Of a stretch of 8,138 bases of DNA, positions 1-5,630 are shown piece by piece. Under the pieces are notes generated by a model that saw only the letters and a list, made by a program, of their open reading frames with translations, ran no database searches and was not told the origin of the DNA. This DNA comes from an uncultured Bacteroidales bacterium. GTDB taxonomy: Bacteria; Bacteroidota; Bacteroidia; Bacteroidales; Muribaculaceae. The first letter of the stretch is position 1; every line of letters starts with the position of its first letter. A program made the position numbers and the translations under genes. The stretch covers positions 1 through 8,138 of the forward strand of contig USHH01000093.1 of the NCBI GenBank assembly GCA_900554345.1. The letters run 5' to 3'.

Positions 1-1
1 C

Positions 2-199
2 GCCAGCCAGTCGTGGCCGTTCCCGTCGCAGCTCATGCTCGGTTTCACGGCCCGCTACCGATCCGGCGACCTGGCGTTTGCCGACGGAGAGCTCACCGCA
101 GGCGCCTTCTTCAGCCGCGACAGCCTCCCGATGCTCCCTACGCCCCCGTCCCTCTCCCGGGCTCTGATCGACGCCTGGACGAGGGGCGATTTCGACTGA
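2..199 (+). CDS. nudC: NAD(+)/NADH diphosphatase (NudC-type Nudix hydrolase), C-terminal end only
   Basis: This is the 3' end of a gene whose start lies before the window; reading from base 2 gives 65 residues and a TGA stop at 197-199. Near its beginning is SQSWPFPSQLMLGF, which matches the SQPWPFP-x-S signature placed just after the Nudix box in the NADH pyrophosphatase subfamily. It is followed by an acidic DGEL turn, an FFSRDSL segment (the usual W/F-F-S/T-R-E-E-L) and a C-terminal PP-S-L-S-R-A-L-I-D-A-W helix, all in family order. The family hydrolyses NAD(H) to NMN(H) and AMP and can remove NAD caps from RNA; it is cytosolic. The catalytic Nudix box and any zinc ribbon are outside the window, so activity cannot be judged. 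One deviation is Ser for the usual first Pro of the signature. The family call is firm; the exact substrate is inferred from the signature. Confidence 0.87.
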   Translation, partial: ASQSWPFPSQLMLGFTARYRSGDLAFADGELTAGAFFSRDSLPMLPTPPSLSRALIDAWTRGDFD

Positions 200-254
200 C
201 TCTTCCTCCCGCACCGTATCCTCCCCTCCCGGTGGCATAGAACCATTGAGAGGC

Positions 255-300
255 AACGTTTGTTAAAAGATTAAAAATTTTGTCTGAAATGTTGAAATCC
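255..300 (+). promoter_or_regulatory. AT-rich leader, probable promoter region of the VanZ gene
   Basis: This 46-base stretch is about 76% A+T inside a GC-rich sequence and lies just before the VanZ start at 306. It holds two near matches to the Bacteroidota -7 element TAnnTTTG: AACGTTTG at 255-262 and AAATTTTG at 275-282, each with one mismatch at the first T. Neither has a TTTG -33 element at the usual 19-21 base spacing, so the exact promoter cannot be placed. The rest of the gap, 200-254, holds no gene or clear hairpin. No Shine-Dalgarno sequence precedes the ATG, as is common in this phylum. Confidence 0.3.
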
Positions 301-305
301 GCATC

Positions 306-719
306 ATGAGGAAGACCCGCCACATCCTTCAGAAAGTGCCCGCGTGGCTGTTCACCGTCGTTACGGTGGGCGCGGTGCTCTGGCTCACACTCGCCCCCAG
401 GCCTCTGGGCGACGAGGATATCCCTCTATTCCCGGGTGCCGACAAGATTGCCCACGCCCTGATGTTCGGCTTTCTCACGGTCATGATCCTTCTTGACTGG
501 CAGCGTGCCGGAGGCTGGCGACACGTGTCGGCCGCCGGGATATGGACCGCCGCCCTCTCCTCGACCGCCCTGGGAGTGGCCGTGGAGTTCATGCAGCGGG
601 CCATGCATGCCGGCCGCGGCTTCGAGGTGGCCGATATGGTGGCCGACGGTGCCGGCGCCCTCCTTGCGGCCCTCCTGTGGGGGCTCCTCCAGTCACGTTG
701 GAGCCGCATTCCGCGATGA
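306..719 (+). CDS. VanZ-family small membrane protein
   Basis: This 137-residue integral membrane protein carries the VanZ-family pattern. A first hydrophobic helix (about residues 14-30) ends in LTLAPRPL. The polar signature ADKIAH (Asp46, Lys47, His50) follows and leads into a second helix (about 50-64). A third helix (about 77-95) ends in VEFMQ (Glu94, Gln97), then comes Arg104, and a final helix (about 110-128) begins with the Asp110/Asp114 and Gly-rich segment. The length is normal for stand-alone bacterial VanZ proteins. The family is named after a teicoplanin-resistance protein of Gram-positive vancomycin clusters, but most members have no known activity, and nothing here suggests glycopeptide resistance. 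The ATG at 306 follows an AT-rich leader with no Shine-Dalgarno sequence. It lies 106 bases after the nudC end and 37 bases before tamB, so co-transcription with tamB is possible but not shown. The family call is strong; the role is unknown. Confidence 0.85.
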   Translation: MRKTRHILQKVPAWLFTVVTVGAVLWLTLAPRPLGDEDIPLFPGADKIAHALMFGFLTVMILLDWQRAGGWRHVSAAGIWTAALSSTALGVAVEFMQRAMHAGRGFEVADMVADGAGALLAALLWGLLQSRWSRIPR

Positions 720-756
720 CGCTATTATAATGGTTTCACATTCATATTGAAGAGTT
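720..756 (+). promoter_or_regulatory. AT-rich gap before tamB, possible promoter or leader
   Basis: These 37 bases between the VanZ stop and the tamB ATG are about 70% A+T, a sharp drop in GC compared with both flanking genes. TCATATTG at 742-749 resembles the Bacteroidota -7 element with two mismatches, too weak to call a promoter by itself. GAAGAG at 749-754 is purine-rich but only two bases from the ATG, too close to act as a normal Shine-Dalgarno. It may equally be just an AT-rich translation-initiation region within an operon. Confidence 0.2.
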
Positions 757-2199
757 ATGAGCGAAGAGCATAAAAACAATGTCGAGACCCCGCAGCCGAA
801 GGCGACCGGCCGGCGGCATCTCATACGCAATCCGTGGGTGAGGATTCCGTTGAAGACGCTGATGTGGCTCGTCGTAGCCGTACTGATGATTCCGGTGCTC
901 CTCTACATCCCTCCGGTGCAGACGCTGGTGAAGAACGTGGCCTGCCGCTACATCGCCTCCTCCACCGGAATGAAGGTGGGCATCGACCGCTTCCGCCTCC
1001 GTTTCCCCGTTAAGGTAGAGCTCGACGGCGTCTATGTGCTCGACACTTCGGCCGACACCATGGTCAGGGCCTCGCGGCTCGTGGCTGATGTCAGGCTCAT
1101 GCCCCTTCTCTCGCTCGACGTGAAGATCAACCGCCTCCTCCTCGAGTCAGGCTATTACCGCATGGTGAGCCCCGACTCCTCGATGGTGCTCGCCCTCGAC
1201 GCCCGGCGTCTCGAAGTCGACGACAGAAGCTCGTTCGACATCGCCTCCGGCGACATCAGCCTCAACCGCGCCGATGTCTACGGCGGCTCACTCTCACTGT
1301 ATATGGACGTGTGGAGGCAGAAGCCCACGCCGACCGACACTGCATCCACTCCATTCCTCATCAAGGCCAACGACCTGCGTCTCCACGACTTTTCGTTTGC
1401 CATGTCGATGCTTCCCACCATCGACACCCTTACCCTCCGTGCCGCTGACGTCGCGCTGGCGAAGGGCGTGGTCGACCTGCGTTCCGGCAACATCCGGGCC
1501 AGCTCAATGAGAGTGGCCCGCGGCGCCTGCTCCTATATCGCTCCCACGCCCGAATATGTGGCCGCACATCCCGTGCCCGTCGACTCCACATCCGCTTCCC
1601 AGCCCATAAGGATAGCCGCCGACAGCGTATCCCTCGACTCCTTTTCCGTGCTTTACGCCATCAAGGGCGCCAAGCCTCTCCCGGGCTTCGACCCCTCCTA
1701 TATCAGCCTCTCCGATGTCGGCATCGGCATGAGGAATTTCTTCAACGAGGCTTCCACTGTGAAGCTCCCCGTCACGCGCCTCGCCGCTAAGGAGCGCTCC
1801 GGGCTCGTGGTGACTTCCGCCCGGGGCAATGTAGATATCGACTCCACGGGAATCACGCTCGACAATCTTAATGTCAGCACTCCCTACTCATCGCTCACAG
1901 CCACTGCCGGAATTCCCTTCGCCCTCATGGAGATGAAGCCGGAGGCACCGCTCGCGGCAAGCATCAGCGGCTCGCTGGGCATACCCGACGTCGAGGCGTT
2001 TATGCCCGATGTGAAGCCAATGACCTCCTCGCTGCCCCGCCGCGATCCCATAGCGCTCGCCCTCGAGGCCGGAGGCACCCTCTCCCGCGCCTCTATCAGG
2101 CGCCTCGAGGTGGCGGGCTGGTCAAAATATAGCGTTTTGAGCAGGGTGCTTTTGCCTGAGCCGGATTCGCCGACAATGCCCTCGACTTCAACCGGATGA
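757..2199 (+). CDS. tamB: TamB-like envelope protein, N-terminal part (broken gene)
   Basis: This 480-residue frame starts with a cytoplasmic tail rich in charged residues (1-29), then a single hydrophobic anchor (about 31-52, ending LLYIPPVQTLV). That Pro-Pro-x-Gln exit is typical of AsmA/TamB proteins fixed in the inner membrane. From about 60 onward it is soluble, with alternating short beta-strand patterns (FRLRFPVKVELDGVYV, LDGVYVLDTSADT) expected of the TamB groove that spans the periplasm. TamB-like sequence continues to about residue 454 (near base 2118). The last 26 residues, WSKYSV to STSTG, do not resemble TamB: they are translated from the wrong strand of an ABC-ATPase-like patch. 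The frame then stops at 2197-2199, while the rest of TamB continues in another frame from about 2160. This is therefore the front part of a roughly 1,600-residue TamB disrupted by a local sequence change, either real or an assembly fault. The start ATG at 757 gives a normal anchor. Confidence 0.83.
   Translation: MSEEHKNNVETPQPKATGRRHLIRNPWVRIPLKTLMWLVVAVLMIPVLLYIPPVQTLVKNVACRYIASSTGMKVGIDRFRLRFPVKVELDGVYVLDTSADTMVRASRLVADVRLMPLLSLDVKINRLLLESGYYRMVSPDSSMVLALDARRLEVDDRSSFDIASGDISLNRADVYGGSLSLYMDVWRQKPTPTDTASTPFLIKANDLRLHDFSFAMSMLPTIDTLTLRAADVALAKGVVDLRSGNIRASSMRVARGACSYIAPTPEYVAAHPVPVDSTSASQPIRIAADSVSLDSFSVLYAIKGAKPLPGFDPSYISLSDVGIGMRNFFNEASTVKLPVTRLAAKERSGLVVTSARGNVDIDSTGITLDNLNVSTPYSSLTATAGIPFALMEMKPEAPLAASISGSLGIPDVEAFMPDVKPMTSSLPRRDPIALALEAGGTLSRASIRRLEVAGWSKYSVLSRVLLPEPDSPTMPSTSTG
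2106..2180 (-). other. Antisense patch encoding an ABC-transporter ATPase Walker A segment, inside tamB
   Basis: Read on the minus strand, 2177 down to 2121 translates as IVGESGSGKSTLLKTLYFD, continuing QPATS to about 2106. GESGSGKST is a complete Walker A (P-loop) of the kind seen in peptide/nickel-type and PhnK-like ABC ATPases, and the following L-L-K helix and P-x-T-S turn sit where they should in the nucleotide-binding domain. Beyond both ends the minus strand stops looking like an ABC protein, and on the plus strand TamB-like sequence resumes. Bases 2118-2160 are about 47% G+C, clearly lower than the flanks, with A/T-ending codons on the minus strand (AAA, CTA, TAT, TTT). In the frame used by downstream TamB the patch carries two stops, TAG 2130-2132 and TGA 2157-2159. 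The right edge is ambiguous between about 2157 and 2185, because both the ABC and the TamB readings (AGFADNALDFN) are plausible there. It has no start, no full domain and no likely product. Confidence 0.75.
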
Positions 2200-5100
2200 A
2201 GGGCGAGGTCGTGTTTGACGCCCGCCTCGACAATCCTTCCATCATGTCGGCCCTCCTCGGCAACGCCGGATTCAAGGTGCCCGCCTTCTCCCTCAAGGGC
2301 ACTGCGGCTGTCGCGTCGAGGGCTTTCGATGCCGACATGCGGCTGCTCACTCCGGAGGGCGACATAGCCGCCACCGGCTACCTCAGCCTCTCATCGGAAG
2401 GCTACACTGCGGATATCGACGTCAGACGTTTCAATGTGGGCCAGATCATGCCCTCGCTCGGCATCGGCGTGGTCGATGGATCGTTACGCGCCGACGGCGC
2501 GGGATTCGACCCGACACGTCCGGGTGCGGAAACGCAGATCGAGGCGCGGATCGGATCCATCGAATACAACAGGCGTCACATCGACGGCATAGATGCCGAT
2601 ATCTCCCTGCGCGACGGCAGTTTCGACATCTCCGCCTCCACCCACAACCGGTATGCCAACATCGATATCGACGGTTCAGGCACGCTCGCACCCGATTACT
2701 ACACTTTCGACATCCGCACCATGGTCAGGGAGCTCAACCTCTACGAGCTCGGCATGTCGAAGACTCAGAACGCCGGGTGCTTCGATATCTTCCTGAAGGG
2801 AAGCGCTGCCCCGCAGCGCTGGCTCTACGACGCCGACCTCCGCATCGACAGCATACAGTGGACCTCCGGCAACAGCTTCTATCGCGCCGCCGCCCCCATC
2901 ACCTTCCGCCTTGACGCCCGCGAGCAGAGCGTCGACGCCTTCGTCACCGCCAACCGCGCCCGCCTCGACCTCTCGGCACGGACAGGGCTCCGCTCCATCG
3001 TCGACCTGATGCCGCTGGTGGCTGACTCCCTGTCGGCGCAGATCGCCCGCCGCGACCTCAATGTCGAGGCCCTCCAGCAGGCCCTCCCCCCGTTCAGCCT
3101 CGACCTCGCGGCTTCCGGCAGGGGCATACTCGGCCAGTTCCTCCATGCCTCCGGAATGAACGTCGACAGCATACACGCCTCTTTCTCCAACGACTCCCTG
3201 CTGCGGGGCTCCGCTCTCGCCATGCGCCTCAACACCGGCTCAATGATGCTCGACACCCTATCCCTCGCTCTTCAGGAGCGAGGCCGGCTCATCGACTACA
3301 AGGCCCATCTCGGCAACCGCAAGGGCAACCTTCCAGAACTCGCCGGCGTCGATATCAACGGATATTTCGGCTCCAACCGTCTGCTCGCCTCCGTGACCCA
3401 GCGGAACGCCGCCGGCCAGACCGGATACCGCCTCGGCGTCACCGCCGCTTTGCTCGATTCGGCCGTCAACCTCCACTTCACCCCGCTCAAGGCCATCATC
3501 GCCTACAAGCAATGGAACATCAACCTCGACAACCACGTGCAGTATGACTTCAACGGCCATATCGACGCCAATCTCGAGGCCCGGAGCAATGAAAGCTCAA
3601 TCGGATTGAAGACCAGTGTCTCGCAGCTCGGCTACGATCAGCTCCATCTCGCCCTCCAGAACATCCACATCGAGGATTTCCTCAACCTCTCCGTCTTCGC
3701 TCCGCCGCTCACGGCAACCGTCAACAGCGACCTGACTATCGGATACACCGCCACCGGATTCCAGGGTGGCGGCAGGCTCACCCTCTCCGATTTCACCTAC
3801 GACCGGGTGCGCGTCGGCGACATAGGACTTGACCTCACGGCAGGACTCGAGAACAGCGGCGAGACATCCGCCCGTGTCGCAATGGATGTCGACGGAAAGC
3901 CGGCTGCCCTCTTCTCGACCCTCCTCGTGCCAGACTCCGTTTCCCGGAAGCTCACTCCAAAAGAGTTTGACCTCAACCTCACGCATTTCCCGCTCTCCAT
4001 CGCCAATCCCTTCCTCGGCCGCGACGTGGCGAGCCTCAGCGGCGGCATCTCCGGCGCGCTCGACCTCAGCGGCTCGTTTACGGAGCCCGTACTCAACGGC
4101 AGTCTCGTCTGCGACTCCGTGGGCGTGCTCATACCGATGGCCGGCACCCGCCTGCGTTTCGACCACGAGCCCCTCACCGTCACCAACAACGTGCTCGCCT
4201 TCAACAACTACGATATCTGGGCCGTCAATTCCAACCCCATCACCATCAATGGCTCCGTCGACGCCTCAAGCCTTTCCGACGTGAAGTTTGACCTGGCGAT
4301 GGCCGGGCAGAACGTCCAGCTCGTCGGCACAAGGCGCAACGCCCGCAGCCAGATCCGCGGCAACCTCTTCATGAACCTCGACGCCTCGGCCCGCGGCCCC
4401 ATGAAGCACTTCACCGTCAACGCCAATGCCAGTGTGCTTCCCGCCACCGACGTCACATACGTGGTCGACATGATGGCCTCCCAGCTCGATGTCACCGATG
4501 CCGGCGGAGTGGTGAGGTTTGTCAATTTCGCCGACACCACCTCCGTGGTGAAGGCGGACTCGGTGCCCCAGACCATGGCCATGCGTGTCATCGCATCACT
4601 CGGCATCACGGCAGGAGCCCAGGTCACCGTCAATCTCGGCGAGGGCACCGACAAGGTGCAGCTCAGACCCAGCGGCACGCTCAGTTATTTCCAGAATTTC
4701 ATGGGCGACATGAGGCTCAACGGACAGCTGAACCTCGGCGAGGGCTTCGCCCGCTACACCATCCCCGTCATGGGCCAGAAGACATTCGACTTCCTGCCCG
4801 AGAGCTACGTGGCATGGAGCGGCAATGTAATGAATCCTACCCTCAGCGTCCACGCCACCGACCATGTCAAGGCCACGGTGGTGGAGGGAGGCAATTCCCG
4901 TCTGGTCAATTTCCTCCTGCAGCTCAATGTCACCAACAATCTCGCGGCTCCGAAAGTGGGGTTTGACCTGCAGACGGAAGACGACATGACAATCCAGAAC
5001 CAGCTCTCGTCGATGACCCCCGACCAGCGCTCGCAGCTCGCCATCAACATGCTCGTCACCGGCCAGTATAAGGTGGGAGGCACCCACACCGACACCAATA

Positions 5101-5630
5101 TGACCAACCAGCTCTACGGCATGCTCACTTCCCAGCTCAACCAGTGGGCCGCCAAGGCTTTCAAGGGCGTCGACCTCTCCTTCGGCATCGACCAGTATGA
5201 CCGCACCGTGGAGGGACGCAGCTCTACGGCCATGAGTTACAGCTACCAGATGTCGAAATCCCTCTTCAACAACCGGTTCCGCATCAATGTCGGCGGCAAC
5301 TACACCACCGACGCCTCTGCCGATGAGAATTTCGCCGAAAACCTCATCAGCGACATTTCTTTCGAGTATATGCTTCGCCAGACCGCCAACATGACGATGT
5401 ATGCGCGCCTCTTCCGCCACACCGGATTCGAGAGCATTCTGGAGGGTGAGATCACCGAGACCGGTGTCGGTTTCGTGATGAAACGCCGGCTGTCAAGCCT
5501 CCGCGGTCTGTTCCGCTTCGGACGCCGCCGCAAAGCCGCCGCTCCCGACTCCGTGCGGAATACCTCTGCGGCGATAAAGCCCGATTCCATAGAGGCGAAG
5601 CCTGATTCCACCAACAACGTCCCGCTATGA
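2196..5630 (+). CDS. tamB: TamB-like translocation/assembly module, C-terminal part with DUF490/TamB domain
   Basis: This 1,144-residue frame has no signal peptide or membrane anchor of its own and begins with MKGEVVFDARLDNPS, which reads like the interior of TamB. In-frame TamB-like sequence extends upstream to about 2160 (AGFADNALDFNR). It continues with long stretches of amphipathic beta-strand (repeated polar/hydrophobic alternation and L-D-L-S/N-G turns) that form the hydrophobic groove. The C-terminal TamB domain (about residues 790-1110) is recognisable by TEDDMTIQNQLSSMTPDQRSQLAINML near 925-950, the helix NQLYGMLTSQLNQWAAKAF, then DLSFGIDQYD and alternating strands that contact the outer-membrane partner. 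A basic tail (MKRRL, FGRRRK) and three PDS triplets (1117-1119, 1129-1131, 1136-1138) close it. Joined to the 757-2199 frame, the length suits a Bacteroidota TamB. As drawn, translation could only begin at the ATGA overlap (2196-2199). The tamL start overlaps its stop by four bases. The family call is strong; the true start is not at 2196 in an intact gene. Confidence 0.9.
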   Translation: MKGEVVFDARLDNPSIMSALLGNAGFKVPAFSLKGTAAVASRAFDADMRLLTPEGDIAATGYLSLSSEGYTADIDVRRFNVGQIMPSLGIGVVDGSLRADGAGFDPTRPGAETQIEARIGSIEYNRRHIDGIDADISLRDGSFDISASTHNRYANIDIDGSGTLAPDYYTFDIRTMVRELNLYELGMSKTQNAGCFDIFLKGSAAPQRWLYDADLRIDSIQWTSGNSFYRAAAPITFRLDAREQSVDAFVTANRARLDLSARTGLRSIVDLMPLVADSLSAQIARRDLNVEALQQALPPFSLDLAASGRGILGQFLHASGMNVDSIHASFSNDSLLRGSALAMRLNTGSMMLDTLSLALQERGRLIDYKAHLGNRKGNLPELAGVDINGYFGSNRLLASVTQRNAAGQTGYRLGVTAALLDSAVNLHFTPLKAIIAYKQWNINLDNHVQYDFNGHIDANLEARSNESSIGLKTSVSQLGYDQLHLALQNIHIEDFLNLSVFAPPLTATVNSDLTIGYTATGFQGGGRLTLSDFTYDRVRVGDIGLDLTAGLENSGETSARVAMDVDGKPAALFSTLLVPDSVSRKLTPKEFDLNLTHFPLSIANPFLGRDVASLSGGISGALDLSGSFTEPVLNGSLVCDSVGVLIPMAGTRLRFDHEPLTVTNNVLAFNNYDIWAVNSNPITINGSVDASSLSDVKFDLAMAGQNVQLVGTRRNARSQIRGNLFMNLDASARGPMKHFTVNANASVLPATDVTYVVDMMASQLDVTDAGGVVRFVNFADTTSVVKADSVPQTMAMRVIASLGITAGAQVTVNLGEGTDKVQLRPSGTLSYFQNFMGDMRLNGQLNLGEGFARYTIPVMGQKTFDFLPESYVAWSGNVMNPTLSVHATDHVKATVVEGGNSRLVNFLLQLNVTNNLAAPKVGFDLQTEDDMTIQNQLSSMTPDQRSQLAINMLVTGQYKVGGTHTDTNMTNQLYGMLTSQLNQWAAKAFKGVDLSFGIDQYDRTVEGRSSTAMSYSYQMSKSLFNNRFRINVGGNYTTDASADENFAENLISDISFEYMLRQTANMTMYARLFRHTGFESILEGEITETGVGFVMKRRLSSLRGLFRFGRRRKAAAPDSVRNTSAAIKPDSIEAKPDSTNNVPL

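Noticed and set aside
212..236. Short inverted repeat CACCG...CGGTG after nudC as a terminator
   Set aside because: A 5-bp stem with a 13-base pyrimidine-rich loop and no T-tract is too weak to support a terminator.
682..705. Stem-loop GGCTCC...GGAGCC at the end of the VanZ gene as a terminator
   Set aside because: The stem is only 6 bp with a 12-base loop, lies within the coding region and has no T-run after it.
2118..2199. Programmed ribosomal frameshift joining the two TamB frames
   Set aside because: The downstream frame contains stops at 2130-2132 and 2157-2159, so a shift would have to occur after 2159, where no slippery heptamer is visible. The bases before that point read as antisense ABC sequence, not TamB.
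1884..2374. A longer ABC-transporter gene or pseudogene on the minus strand
   Set aside because: In the phase of the Walker A segment, the minus strand shows no Q-loop, signature or Walker B sequence and loses ABC resemblance on both sides of about 2106-2180. The similarity is confined to the short patch.
4596..5420. Long minus-strand open frame (274 codons) opposite the tamB C-terminus, and similar ones at 2676-3176 and 3597-4166
   Set aside because: These are rich in Val/Gly/Glu/His runs typical of the antisense of GC-rich coding DNA, match no family I recognise, and lie wholly opposite a well-supported TamB frame.
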